DNA of 48,295 bases, from NCBI GenBank assembly GCA_005787585.1, contig SYAL01000004.1, positions 1 to 48,295 on the forward strand, given 5' to 3'. Source of the DNA: Bacteroidota bacterium (lineage in GTDB: Bacteria; Bacteroidota; Bacteroidia; B-17B0; Aurantibacillaceae). The first letter of the stretch is position 1, and each line of letters opens with the position of its first letter. Position numbers and translations under genes: made by a program. Below the pieces are notes generated by a model that was not told the origin of the DNA, searched no databases, and saw nothing but the letters and a program-made list of their open reading frames with translations. Of the stretch, positions 15,298 through 24,345 are shown in pieces.

Positions 15298-16614
15298 TTA
15301 ATACCGATAGCCTTCTCCTTTAAATGGGCCTTCAATTTTTACACCAATATAATCTGCTTGGTCTTTGTTAAGAGTATCTAATTCAACGCCAATTTTATCT
15401 AAGTGTAGGCGAGCTACTTTCTCATCTAAAATTTTTGGTAAAACATACACTTTTTTCTCGTAAGCAGAAGTGTTTGTCCATAATTCTAATTGGGCTAAAG
15501 TTTGATTTGTAAATGAATTACTCATCACAAAACTTGGATGACCAGTAGCGCATCCCAAATTAACTAAACGTCCTTCTGCTAAAACAATAATGTCTTTTCC
15601 GTTGATGGTATATTTATCCACTTGTGGCTTAATGGTATCTTTGGTCGACCCATACGTTTTATTTAACCAGGCCATATCAATTTCAGTATCAAAATGACCA
15701 ATATTACAAACAATGGCACCGTGTTTCATTGTTTCAAAGTGACGACCAACGACAATGTCTTTATTGCCAGTAGTAGTTACAATAATATCAGCAATTTTAA
15801 CTGCATTATCCATTTTCTGAACTTGATATCCATCCATTGCTGCTTGTAAAGCGCAAATAGGATCAATTTCAGTTACGATTACACGAACTCCTTGAGATGA
15901 CAATGATTGCGCTGAACCTTTTCCAACATCACCATAACCAGCAACTAAAGCTACCTTTCCAGCCATCATAATATCTGTTGCTCTGCGAATTGCATCTACT
16001 AATGACTCTCTACAGCCATATTTATTATCAAATTTAGATTTTGTAACCGAATCGTTTACGTTAATAGCCGGCAACATTAAAGTTCCATTTTTCATTCGCT
16101 CATATAAACGATGAACTCCAGTAGTTGTTTCTTCCGATAAACCCCTAATTCCTGGAGCTAATTCAGGGTTGTGATCAAAAACCATGTTTGTTAAATCGCC
16201 ACCATCATCTAAAATCATATTTAAAGGTAAACGGTCTTCACCAAACCATAATGTTTGCTCAATACACCAGTCAAATTCTTCGGCAGTCATTCCCTTCCAT
16301 GCATAAACCTGAATACCTGCAGCGGCAATAGCAGCAGCTGCATGGTCTTGTGTAGAAAAAATATTACATGAACTCCATGTAACATCGGCACCTAATTCTT
16401 TTAAAGTTTCAATAAGCACAGCTGTTTGAATTGTCATGTGTAAACAACCAGCAATCCTCGCTCCTTTTAGTGGTTTGGTTTTTCCATACTCTTGTCTTAA
16501 CGCCATTAAACCTGGCATCTCTTCTTCAGCTAATTTTATTTCTTTACGACCCCATTCAGCCAACGAAATATCTTTTACTTTAAACTTAGTGTAACTTGTT
16601 GTTATTGTTGACAT
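15298..16614 (-). CDS. ahcY: Adenosylhomocysteinase
   Basis: A 438-residue NAD-dependent enzyme that splits S-adenosylhomocysteine into adenosine and homocysteine, relieving product inhibition of methyltransferases. Visible motifs are [16 protein letters not shown], the Cys region [16 protein letters not shown], the NAD loop [10 protein letters not shown] and the C-terminal [10 protein letters not shown]...YKGEGYRY-like end ([10 protein letters not shown]). The many methyltransferases in the left part of the window will produce its substrate. It has a good promoter of its own in the shared region with the phosphopantetheinyl transferase gene. Confidence 0.97.
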   Translation of the reverse strand: MSTITTSYTKFKVKDISLAEWGRKEIKLAEEEMPGLMALRQEYGKTKPLKGARIAGCLHMTIQTAVLIETLKELGADVTWSSCNIFSTQDHAAAAIAAAGIQVYAWKGMTAEEFDWCIEQTLWFGEDRLPLNMILDDGGDLTNMVFDHNPELAPGIRGLSEETTTGVHRLYERMKNGTLMLPAINVNDSVTKSKFDNKYGCRESLVDAIRRATDIMMAGKVALVAGYGDVGKGSAQSLSSQGVRVIVTEIDPICALQAAMDGYQVQKMDNAVKIADIIVTTTGNKDIVVGRHFETMKHGAIVCNIGHFDTEIDMAWLNKTYGSTKDTIKPQVDKYTINGKDIIVLAEGRLVNLGCATGHPSFVMSNSFTNQTLAQLELWTNTSAYEKKVYVLPKILDEKVARLHLDKIGVELDTLNKDQADYIGVKIEGPFKGEGYRY

Positions 16615-16642
16615 ATTATTTCATATTAAATTTTATAGATTA

Positions 16643-16673
16643 CAAAGATAAGTTATATGTTTGTAAAATCAAC
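16643..16673 (-). promoter_or_regulatory. Promoter of ahcY
   Basis: On the minus strand GTTG (16673-16670), a 19-base spacer and TATCTTTG (16650-16643) match the Bacteroidetes -33/-7 consensus. The ahcY start is 29 bases downstream of the -7 box. Confidence 0.6.
16656..16663 (+). promoter_or_regulatory. Putative -7 element for the phosphopantetheinyl transferase operon
   Basis: TATGTTTG matches TAnnTTTG on the plus strand, 20 bases before the GTG start. No TTG is seen at the -33 distance. It overlaps the spacer of the opposing ahcY promoter, so the two could interfere. Confidence 0.3.
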
Positions 16674-16683
16674 AATTTAAATA

Positions 16684-17256
16684 GTGTTAAGTTTAAAAAA
16701 AATAAATAAAAATTGTACCATTGGAATTCTTGATCTAAAAATTTTTTCGTTAAATAAAATAAATTTAACTAGGCGTGAAATCGAAAAGACAGGTGCCAAA
16801 ATGATTTTAGAGCATTTACTTAATTCTAAGGAATTTGAACTTTTATATTCACCTGAAAATAAACCATACTTAAAGAATCGAACTGAGCATATTTCAATTT
16901 CTCATTCTTATGATAAATTGGCAATAATTATAAATAAAAAGGCAATTTGCGGAATAGATATTGAATTAATTAGAAATAAAGTTTTAAAAATTAAACATAA
17001 ATATTTAAATGAACATGAGATTGAATTTGCAAATAATGATGTTGAAAAATTAATTACCTATTGGTCAAGTAAAGAAACTTTATTTAAACTTTATAGTTTA
17101 AAAAATATTGACTTTATAAATAATTTGTTTGTTGAAGATTTTTTAAAAAATACCTTTTACGGTAGAATTGAAACTAGTGAAAAAAAAATAAAGTATATAT
17201 TAAAAAGAGAAAAAATAGATAATTATATTTTAGTTTATAGTATTAATGAAGTTTAG
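16684..17256 (+). CDS. 4'-phosphopantetheinyl transferase superfamily protein (Sfp-type)
   Basis: A 190-residue enzyme expected to transfer phosphopantetheine from CoA to carrier proteins. The family core is clear: ISISHSYDKLAI at about 72-83, the metal site CGIDIELIR at 98-106 and WSSKETLFKLY at about 130-140. It starts with GTG at 16684, giving MLSLKK; no ATG fits as well. It opens an operon with the GGGP synthase, overlapping it by 11 bases. Whether the target is fatty acid ACP or a secondary carrier is unknown. Confidence 0.85.
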   Translation: MLSLKKINKNCTIGILDLKIFSLNKINLTRREIEKTGAKMILEHLLNSKEFELLYSPENKPYLKNRTEHISISHSYDKLAIIINKKAICGIDIELIRNKVLKIKHKYLNEHEIEFANNDVEKLITYWSSKETLFKLYSLKNIDFINNLFVEDFLKNTFYGRIETSEKKIKYILKREKIDNYILVYSINEV

Positions 17257-17962
17257 TTTACTAATAAAAACCATTAGAGAGTCTAAAAAGCCACTTTTAG
17301 CTATTCTTATTGACCCCGATAAATTTAATTTAGACTTAATAAAGTTAGCTAATCATTGCTCGGTTTTTTGTTTTTTAGTTGGAGGTAGTATTCTCGAAAA
17401 AGGAAATGTTAAAACTACCGTTTTAACTATAAAAAAATATTCTAATATTCCCGTTATCCTTTTTCCAGGTGATGAAACTCAACTTACAAAAGAAGCTGAT
17501 GGATTGTTTTTACCCAGCTTAATCTCGGGTACAAATCCTGATTATTTGATAACCAAACAATTATTAATGACACCTTTAATAAAAAAAATGAAATTAGAGT
17601 CGGTGCCAATGGCTTATTTATTAATCAATAACTCATATGTATCTAGCACTCATAAAATAACAAAAACAAAACCATTAAATCCCAAAAATAAAAAAGAAAT
17701 AATTAATATTGCAATTACAGCTGAGCTTATGGGTTTTAAATTAATTTATTTAGAAGCTGGCAGTGGCTCTAAAAATTCTATTTCGAATGCATTATCAAAA
17801 CAAATAAAACTAAAAACATCTCTTCCTATTTTGGTTGGAGGTGGAATTGATTCTGTAAAAAAAGCCAATCATGCTATTTCTTCTGGTGTAAATTTAATTG
17901 TAATTGGAAATGCACTAGAAAAAAATATATCTTTATTAAATAAAATAAGTTTGCTTTTTTAA
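17246..17962 (+). CDS. Geranylgeranylglyceryl/heptaprenylglyceryl phosphate synthase
   Basis: A 238-residue TIM-barrel prenyltransferase that joins a polyprenyl diphosphate to glycerol-1-phosphate. Motifs are LAILIDPDKFN at about 18-28 (substrate Asp), FLVGGSILEKG at 43-53, ILFPGDETQL, LIYLEAGSGSKN and the phosphate-binding LVGGGIDSVKKA and VIGNALEKN. It overlaps the preceding gene. Group II GGGP synthases occur in Bacteroidetes, though the fate of the ether-linked lipid there is unclear. Confidence 0.9.
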   Translation: MKFSLLIKTIRESKKPLLAILIDPDKFNLDLIKLANHCSVFCFLVGGSILEKGNVKTTVLTIKKYSNIPVILFPGDETQLTKEADGLFLPSLISGTNPDYLITKQLLMTPLIKKMKLESVPMAYLLINNSYVSSTHKITKTKPLNPKNKKEIINIAITAELMGFKLIYLEAGSGSKNSISNALSKQIKLKTSLPILVGGGIDSVKKANHAISSGVNLIVIGNALEKNISLLNKISLLF

Positions 17963-17973
17963 AATATCAAAGA

Positions 17974-18606
17974 ATGAAACTAATTATTATAACACCTTCA
18001 AAAGACTTACCATTCGAACAAGATATTGTAGTGAAAATGTTTGAAAGTGGTTTAAATACTTTACACTTAAGAAAGTCAAAACATACAACTCTTCAAATTC
18101 AAAACTATATTAATAATATTCCAAAACACTTCCATAACCGAATTGTTCTTCACAGTCATCATAAATTAGCTTTAAAATTTAATTTAAAAGGAATTCATTT
18201 GGGCAGTATACATTTATCTAAACATTGGGAATATTGGCTTGTTCGCCTGAGACTTAAATTGAAATATTCAAATATCCATAAAAGTCGGTCTTATTCAAGA
18301 ATTCAACAAGTTTATCTAACAGAAAGTCATAATTTTAATTATTGTTTAATTGGCACAATGTATAATAATTTAACTGGTAAATTATTCAGTGGTTTTTATG
18401 AAGAAAGTCTTTTGGCTGCAATTAAAACCTGTGGTAAAAATTTAGTTGCTAAAGGAGGTACTTCTGATAAAAATATAGATCTAACTTATCAATTAGGGTT
18501 TTATGGAATAGCTTTTAATTCATACATATGGAAAGCAAAAGATCCATTAGGAAATTTTATAAAAATAATTAAGAAAATGCATGAGCTTGGTATTGAAATT
18601 AATTAG
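17974..18606 (+). CDS. ThiE/TenI-like protein, probably diverged
   Basis: A 210-residue protein with the fold pattern of thiamine phosphate synthase: GLNTLHLRKSKHTT at about 28-41, VLHSHHKLALKFNLKGIHLG at 58-77 and VAKGGTSDKNIDLTYQLGFYGIAF near 161-184. The usual HLGQ.D and the Thr-rich pyrophosphate loop are altered (HLGSIHLS, GTMYNNLTGK), so standard catalysis is doubtful. No other thiamine genes are near. Flanking genes are GGGP synthase and PnuC. It could be a diverged ThiE, a TenI-like protein or something specific to this operon. Confidence 0.7.
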   Translation: MKLIIITPSKDLPFEQDIVVKMFESGLNTLHLRKSKHTTLQIQNYINNIPKHFHNRIVLHSHHKLALKFNLKGIHLGSIHLSKHWEYWLVRLRLKLKYSNIHKSRSYSRIQQVYLTESHNFNYCLIGTMYNNLTGKLFSGFYEESLLAAIKTCGKNLVAKGGTSDKNIDLTYQLGFYGIAFNSYIWKAKDPLGNFIKIIKKMHELGIEIN

Positions 18607-19149
18607 ATGACAGTTTTTAGTATTGTTGCTTTTACTTTTGGGGCGTTTGGAGTTTGGCTAACTATTAAAGAGAATATACTTTGCTGGCCAATTTCCTTGG
18701 TTGCTGTAATTGCTTCGGTTATTGAATTTTATCGCCAACAATTATTTGGCAATATGGTCTTACAAGTTCTTTATTTATTTTTAGGCTTTTACAGCTGGAT
18801 TTATTGGAATAGAAAGCGATACGAGTATTTTAAAACTAAATCCGTAAATCCGAAACTTGTTTTTCAATTAATACTATTAACAGTTATTCAATTTGGATTA
18901 TACTATTATTTACTAATTATTCTCAAAGGAGATATGCCATTATTAGATGCATTTTTAACGGCAAGTAGTTTAACGGCAACCTTTATGATGACCAAAAAGT
19001 GGGTAGAAAATTGGCTTGCTTGGATTTTAATTGATACTACTTATGTTTTTTTATATAGCATTAAAAATATGTGGCTGTTCGCTTTATTATATTTTTTATT
19101 TGCCGTAATGGCTTTTTATGGTTGGATAAAATGGAAAAAAACAACTTAA
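18607..19149 (+). CDS. pnuC: Nicotinamide riboside transporter PnuC-like
   Basis: A 180-residue membrane protein with about seven hydrophobic segments. It carries the PnuC features WPISLVAVIASVIEFYRQQLFGNMVLQ split across two helices, LGFYSWIYW near 59-67 and a final FYGWIKW. It starts directly after the stop of the ThiE-like gene. The kinase gene that traps nicotinamide riboside follows with a 19-base overlap, which supports NAD precursor uptake. Some PnuC relatives (PnuT) carry thiamine instead, and the ThiE-like neighbour leaves that open. Confidence 0.85.
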   Translation: MTVFSIVAFTFGAFGVWLTIKENILCWPISLVAVIASVIEFYRQQLFGNMVLQVLYLFLGFYSWIYWNRKRYEYFKTKSVNPKLVFQLILLTVIQFGLYYYLLIILKGDMPLLDAFLTASSLTATFMMTKKWVENWLAWILIDTTYVFLYSIKNMWLFALLYFLFAVMAFYGWIKWKKTT

Positions 19150-19655
19150 AAAAAATAGCAATTATTGGTGCTGAAAGTACAGGAAAATCATGGCTTTGCG
19201 AAAAATTAGCAAAACAATTTAATACCATTTGGGTACCTGAATATGCGAGAGAATATTTTAATACTTTTGATATATCTTGCTATTCTCTTTCAGATTTAAT
19301 TAAAATTGCAAAAAAACAAATAGAACTTGAAAAAAATTATGCTTTAAAGGCAAATCAACTTTTATTTTGCGATACTTCATTAATTACAATAAAAATATGG
19401 GCTGAACTTGAATTTAAAAAAGTACCCTCTTTTATTTATGAGCAAATTAGTAAAAGTGACTATGATTACTTTTTGCTTACAAACAATGACTTGCCATGGC
19501 AAGCTGATAACCAAAGACAAAATAAATTTAACAGAGAACTAATTTTTAAACTGAATGAAGATGAAATTAAAAAAACAAGACTGCCTTATTTTATCGTAAA
19601 AGGATTTGATGATGGTCGTTTAAATGAGGCAATTAAAATTATTCAATCAATTTAA
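19131..19655 (+). CDS. NadR-like ribosylnicotinamide kinase (AAA family ATPase)
   Basis: A 174-residue P-loop kinase. The Walker A loop is IAIIGAESTGKSWLC, followed by the NadR kinase block VPEYAREYFNTF and DTSLITIKIWAE. Only the kinase part of NadR is present; the adenylyltransferase and repressor domains are missing. The start was placed at ATG 19131 because it gives MEKNNLKKIAIIG right before the P-loop; a longer frame from 19071 would lie inside pnuC and add an unrelated segment. It probably phosphorylates nicotinamide riboside imported by PnuC. Confidence 0.85.
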   Translation: MEKNNLKKIAIIGAESTGKSWLCEKLAKQFNTIWVPEYAREYFNTFDISCYSLSDLIKIAKKQIELEKNYALKANQLLFCDTSLITIKIWAELEFKKVPSFIYEQISKSDYDYFLLTNNDLPWQADNQRQNKFNRELIFKLNEDEIKKTRLPYFIVKGFDDGRLNEAIKIIQSI

Positions 19656-19678
19656 AAATTGAATGAAATCTTTTATAT

Positions 19679-20092
19679 TTATAATTTTACTCCTCCCAAA
19701 TCACAAATTTTATAAAATTCGTTTTCAGTTACTTTTCCTACACTTAATCTAGCTAAACGAATTAAATCCATATTTACAAAAAAATCATTTTGTTTTAGTA
19801 ATTGCAAAGAAACGGGCTTATTTAAGTCTTTGTATGGCTTGAAATCAACGGCTGACCATGCAGGGTCATTCGAGCTAGGATCCTGATAATACTCTTTTGT
19901 AAGCATTGCTATACCAACTATTTCCATGCCTTCGTTACTATGATAAAAAAATGCTAAATCTCCTTTTTTCATAGACCTCAGGTTGTTTCTTGCAGCATAA
20001 TTTCTTACACCATCCCAAATTGTTTTTTTATCTTTTTTAAATTGCTCCCAGCTGTATTTTGCAGGTTCTGATTTAATGAGCCAATAATTCAT
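19679..20092 (-). CDS. EVE domain-containing protein
   Basis: A 137-residue single-domain protein of the EVE/PUA-like family. It opens with MNYWLIKSEPAKYSWEQF and has WDGVRNYAARNNLRSMKKGD and FFYHSN, the standard aromatic pocket segments. EVE domains bind modified bases in DNA or RNA; the ligand of this stand-alone type is not known. It is a monocistronic gene with opposite orientation to its neighbours. Confidence 0.9.
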   Translation of the reverse strand: MNYWLIKSEPAKYSWEQFKKDKKTIWDGVRNYAARNNLRSMKKGDLAFFYHSNEGMEIVGIAMLTKEYYQDPSSNDPAWSAVDFKPYKDLNKPVSLQLLKQNDFFVNMDLIRLARLSVGKVTENEFYKICDLGGVKL

Positions 20093-20177
20093 TTAATAGT
20101 AAATTTATTTTGGATGTTAATTTAAGATATTATTAGATAATTCGCTCAAATATGTTTGATTTTTATAAAAAAATTAC

Positions 20178-20208
20178 TTTGGTTTTCATAAACAAATAAG
20201 TACATTTG
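20178..20208 (+). promoter_or_regulatory. Promoter of the atp operon
   Basis: TTTG (20178-20181), a 19-base spacer and TACATTTG (20201-20208) match the Bacteroidetes consensus exactly. The atpB start is 35 bases downstream of the -7 box. Confidence 0.65.
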
Positions 20209-20243
20209 TCACCGAATTTAAAATTATATAACAGTTATCGCTA

Positions 20244-21347
20244 ATGATATGTAAAATCAATACTTCTAGCTTATTAAAAGCTGTTTCAGTAGTGTTTTTT
20301 GCATTTTTATCTTTTTTATCTTATAGCAACAAACAAAGTCAACATTCTTCTGTTTCTGAGGATCATTCTGTTAATAAATCAGTTCACGAAAACACTACAA
20401 AAAATGAAACAGTTGATATCACTAAAGTAGCATTTGAACACATTTTAGATTCACATTCTTGGCATTTTTGGGGCGAAGGACACGACGCCTTAGTTTTTTC
20501 ATTACCCATAATTATTTACTCTAATACCAAAGGGCTGCAAGCATTTATGTCTTCGAAGTTTGATCATGGTCAAGCATCATACAATAATTATACACTGGTA
20601 GATGAAAAAATAATTTCTTCCGACACGAAAGAATCTTTTTATGATCTTTCTATTACTAAAAATGTCGTTCAAATGTTTATATCTGTAGCCTTGATTCTTT
20701 GGTTATTTATTTCTATAGCAAAAACCTACAAAACTTCTGGCATCAGAACTGCTCCAAAAGGGAAACAATCTTTTTTTGAACCAGTCATCATTTTTGTTCG
20801 TGACGAAATTGCAAAAGAAAACATAGGAGCTCGTTCCGAAAAATACGTACCTTATTTATTAACTGTTTTTTTTCTTATTTTAATTAACAATATTTTAGGT
20901 TTAATCCCCGTAAGTGCAAACCTAACTGGCAATATTGCTTTTACTCTAGTGTTATCAGTTGTTACTTTATTTGTTACAAATTTTGGAGCTTCTGGTAGCT
21001 ATTGGAAACATATTTTTTTACCTAAACCCTATTTTCTTTGGTTTATATTAATGCCTATAGAGTTAGTAGGCGTTTTTAGTAAACCTTTTGCTTTAATGAT
21101 ACGTTTATTCGCTAATATTGCTGGAGGGCATATTGTTGTTATTTCTTTAGTTGGCCTTATTTTTATTTTTAAAAGTATCTATATTGCTCCAGTATCAGTT
21201 GCCTTTACTTTATTTATAGATATTTTAGAGTGCTTAGTTGCTTTATTACAAGCTTATATATTTACAATGTTAACTGCATTATTTATTGGTTCAGCCATGG
21301 AAGACCATGGGCATTCTAATGAAGAAGCGGCATCAAATCATAATTAA
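20244..21347 (+). CDS. atpB: ATP synthase F0 subunit a
   Basis: A 367-residue membrane protein forming the proton half-channels of F0. A signal-like hydrophobic leader (about 8-27) and a hydrophilic stretch to about 140 precede the core, as is usual in Bacteroidetes. Further membrane segments follow, with the essential arginine in MIRLFANIAGGHIVV near residue 289. The His-rich segment HSWHFWGEGHD (about 70-82) is part of the extension. It begins a run of six atp genes and has a strong promoter. Confidence 0.95.
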   Translation: MICKINTSSLLKAVSVVFFAFLSFLSYSNKQSQHSSVSEDHSVNKSVHENTTKNETVDITKVAFEHILDSHSWHFWGEGHDALVFSLPIIIYSNTKGLQAFMSSKFDHGQASYNNYTLVDEKIISSDTKESFYDLSITKNVVQMFISVALILWLFISIAKTYKTSGIRTAPKGKQSFFEPVIIFVRDEIAKENIGARSEKYVPYLLTVFFLILINNILGLIPVSANLTGNIAFTLVLSVVTLFVTNFGASGSYWKHIFLPKPYFLWFILMPIELVGVFSKPFALMIRLFANIAGGHIVVISLVGLIFIFKSIYIAPVSVAFTLFIDILECLVALLQAYIFTMLTALFIGSAMEDHGHSNEEAASNHN

Positions 21348-21359
21348 ATTAACAAATAA

Positions 21360-21578
<219 letters not shown>

Positions 21579-21590
21579 TTCAATTCTTTT

Positions 21591-21621
21591 CCAGAGCCAT
21601 TACGGTTGGTATTGGCTCTGG
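21591..21621 (+). promoter_or_regulatory. Intercistronic hairpin between atpE and atpF
   Basis: CCAGAGCCA (21591-21599) pairs with TGGCTCTGG (21613-21621); inside, TAC and GTA can add 3 bp after a T-T mismatch, leaving a 5-base loop. It is the most GC-rich stem in the operon, and no strong T-run follows, so an mRNA-stabilising or partial termination role is likely. Confidence 0.6.
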
Positions 21622-21654
21622 TTATTTTAAAATTTAATTAAACCTTTATAAAAA

Positions 21655-22173
21655 ATGATGAATCAACTATTTATTTTAGCAGGATTATTAGAACCTGCAG
21701 TGGGCTTAATATTTTGGACTAGTATTACCTTTGTTTTATTACTAGTTTTACTTGGAAAATATGCTTGGAAACCCATACTTAATGCTATAAAAACTAGAGA
21801 AGAAAGCATAAAAACTGCATTGGAAAGTGCTGAAAAAGCTAAATTAGATATGCTTGAATTAAAGTCAAATAACGAAACCATATTAAATCAAGCAAGAGCC
21901 GAAAGAGATATGATGCTTAAAGAAGCACGCGAAACAAAGGATACAATTGTTTCAGAAGCAAAACAAAAAGCTCAAGCCGATGCTGATAAAATTATTTCTT
22001 CAGCTCGAGAACAAATTATTAGTGAAAAAAATTCTGCTGTCGCAGATTTAAAAAAACAAGTTGCCGATTTATCAATCGAAATTGCCGAAAAAATATTAAA
22101 AACTGAATTATCAAATAACGATAAACAAAAAGAACTGGTTTCTTCTCTAACAAATAATTTGAAACTTAATTAA
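21655..22173 (+). CDS. atpF: ATP synthase F0 subunit b
   Basis: A 172-residue stator subunit: one N-terminal membrane helix (about 14-33, VGLIFWTSITFVLLLVLLG), the conserved KYAWKPILNAIKTRE that follows it, then a long charged helix with alanine-rich heptads that dimerises and binds the delta subunit. It begins ATGATG, so the exact start could be one codon later. The delta subunit gene begins right after its stop. Confidence 0.95.
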   Translation: MMNQLFILAGLLEPAVGLIFWTSITFVLLLVLLGKYAWKPILNAIKTREESIKTALESAEKAKLDMLELKSNNETILNQARAERDMMLKEARETKDTIVSEAKQKAQADADKIISSAREQIISEKNSAVADLKKQVADLSIEIAEKILKTELSNNDKQKELVSSLTNNLKLN

Positions 22174-22174
22174 G

Positions 22175-22714
22175 ATGATTGTTGCCAATAGATACGCTAA
22201 ATCATTAATGGATTTAGCCCTTGAGAATAATCAAGTAGATGTCATCAGATCTGATATGAAAAGAGTTGAAAAATTATGCAACAACAATCGTGAATTTACT
22301 CTATTTCTTCAAAGTCCAATAATACAAGTAGATAAAAAAATAAAGATTATTGAATCTGTTTTTATAAAACATATTCATAAAATAACCTTGAATTTTTTAA
22401 TTCTGATTACAAAAAAACACCGATCGTCTATTATTAATGAAATTGCGATTGCTTTTGACGAGCAATTTAAACTTACTAGAAATATTTTTACTGTAATTAT
22501 AACTTCTGCTGACATTTTAGATAATAACATAAAGAAAAAAATAGAAGAGCTTATTAAATCTCAAATGAATGGAGATGTTGAAATAATTGAAAAAATAGAC
22601 CCCAATACTATAGGAGGATTTATCTTAAAAGTAGGAGACATTCAAATTGACAGAAGTGTTTCTAGACAATTGAATGACATCAAAAAACAATTAACAAATA
22701 AAATTTTAAATTAA
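22175..22714 (+). CDS. atpH: ATP synthase F1 subunit delta
   Basis: A 179-residue subunit linking F1 to the stator. The N-terminal six-helix domain starts with VANRYAKSLMDLALEN and contains FLQSPIIQVDKKIKII; the C-terminal end has IDPNTIGGFILKVGDIQIDRSVSRQL, the family hallmark. It lies between atpF (1 base) and atpA (15 bases). Confidence 0.95.
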   Translation: MIVANRYAKSLMDLALENNQVDVIRSDMKRVEKLCNNNREFTLFLQSPIIQVDKKIKIIESVFIKHIHKITLNFLILITKKHRSSIINEIAIAFDEQFKLTRNIFTVIITSADILDNNIKKKIEELIKSQMNGDVEIIEKIDPNTIGGFILKVGDIQIDRSVSRQLNDIKKQLTNKILN

Positions 22715-22729
22715 AATAACCCATCAAAC

Positions 22730-24307
22730 ATGGCTGAAATTAAACCAGCAGAAGTATCTGCAATATTAAGAGAACAATTAAGTGGCTTTAAAACTGAAAC
22801 AGAATTGGAAGAAGTTGGGAGCGTTTTACAAGTGGGCGACGGAATTGCCCTAATTTATGGACTATCTAAAGTTCAATCTGGAGAATTAATTGAATTTGAA
22901 ACAGGTGTTCAGGCAATTGTATTAAACCTTGAAGAAGATAATGTAGGGGCTGTATTACTAGGATCTAGCATTGGAATTAGAGAAGGCAGCTCTTGTAAAA
23001 GAACAAAACGCATTGCTTCAATTAAAGTTGGCGAAGGAATGTTAGGTCGTGTTGTTGATACTTTAGGAATGCCAATTGATGGTAAAGGTCCTATTCAAGG
23101 CGCCACCTACGAAATGCCAATTGAAAGAAAAGCGCCAGGAGTAATTTTTCGTCAACCTGTTACAGAGCCTCTTCAAACTGGTATTAAAGCAATTGATGCG
23201 ATGATTCCTATTGGACGCGGACAGCGCGAATTAATTATTGGTGATCGTCAAATTGGTAAAACTGCCGTTTGTATTGATACCATTATTAATCAAAAAGAAT
23301 TTTATGAAGCTGGCAATCCTGTATATTGTATTTATGTTGCTATAGGGCAAAAAGCCTCAACTGTAGCCAACGTGGTTCGTGTTTTGGAAGAAAATGGTGC
23401 TATGCCTTATACTGTTGTCGTAACAGCCAGTGCTGCCGATCCGGCTCCTCTTCAGTTTTATGCGCCTTTTTCAGGAGCAGCAATAGGTGAATTTTTTAGA
23501 GATACTGGACGCCCAGCTTTAATCATATTCGACGATTTATCTAAACAAGCTGTTGCTTATCGTGAAGTATCTTTACTTTTGCGTCGACCTCCAGGCCGAG
23601 AAGCATATCCTGGTGATGTATTTTATCTTCATAGCAGGTTACTGGAACGTGCTGCAAAAATTAATCAAAACGACGATATAGCCAGGCAAATGAATGATTT
23701 GCCAGAGTCAATTAGCTCTCTAGTAAAAGGTGGGGGCTCGTTAACCGCCTTGCCAATTATCGAAACTCAAGCCGGTGACGTTTCGGCTTATATTCCTACT
23801 AATGTTATTTCTATTACTGACGGACAAATATTCTTAGAATCGAACTTATTTAACTCAGGTATTCGTCCTGCAATTAACGTTGGTATTTCTGTTTCTAGAG
23901 TTGGAGGTAATGCGCAAATAAAATCTATGAAAAAAGTAGCAGGTACATTGAAGCTCGATCAGGCTCAATATCGAGAATTAGAGGCTTTTTCTAAATTTGG
24001 CTCAGATTTAGATGCTGCTACAAAATCTGTTTTAGATAAGGGGGCTCGTAATACCCAAATTTTAAAACAAGGTCAGTTTTCTCCACTCAGAGTTGAACAA
24101 CAAATCGCTATTATTTATTTAGGAACAAAAAATTTATTACGAATCGTTCCTATTAATAAAGTGAGTGAATTTGAAAATGAATTTTTAGACATTTTAGAGC
24201 GTAAATATAAAACAACTCTTGATGGATTAAAGGCAGGGCTATATAATGATGAAATTACAAAAACACTAGAATCTTGTGCCGACGAACTATTAGCTAAATA
24301 TAAATAA
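22730..24307 (+). CDS. atpA: ATP synthase F1 subunit alpha
   Basis: A 525-residue non-catalytic nucleotide-binding subunit. The P-loop is [10 protein letters not shown] at about 170-179, preceded by [14 protein letters not shown]. The arginine finger region [15 protein letters not shown] is near 385. Length is slightly above the usual 505-515. The partner catalytic subunit atpD is not in the window. Confidence 0.98.
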   Translation: MAEIKPAEVSAILREQLSGFKTETELEEVGSVLQVGDGIALIYGLSKVQSGELIEFETGVQAIVLNLEEDNVGAVLLGSSIGIREGSSCKRTKRIASIKVGEGMLGRVVDTLGMPIDGKGPIQGATYEMPIERKAPGVIFRQPVTEPLQTGIKAIDAMIPIGRGQRELIIGDRQIGKTAVCIDTIINQKEFYEAGNPVYCIYVAIGQKASTVANVVRVLEENGAMPYTVVVTASAADPAPLQFYAPFSGAAIGEFFRDTGRPALIIFDDLSKQAVAYREVSLLLRRPPGREAYPGDVFYLHSRLLERAAKINQNDDIARQMNDLPESISSLVKGGGSLTALPIIETQAGDVSAYIPTNVISITDGQIFLESNLFNSGIRPAINVGISVSRVGGNAQIKSMKKVAGTLKLDQAQYRELEAFSKFGSDLDAATKSVLDKGARNTQILKQGQFSPLRVEQQIAIIYLGTKNLLRIVPINKVSEFENEFLDILERKYKTTLDGLKAGLYNDEITKTLESCADELLAKYK

Positions 24308-24345
24308 TCACAAGTTTTTAACTTTTAGTTTTATAAATAAAAAGT

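Noticed and set aside
19071..19130. Longer N-terminus for the NadR-like kinase
   Set aside because: It would lie within pnuC and add 20 residues unlike the family; the ATG at 19131 places the P-loop at the expected distance.
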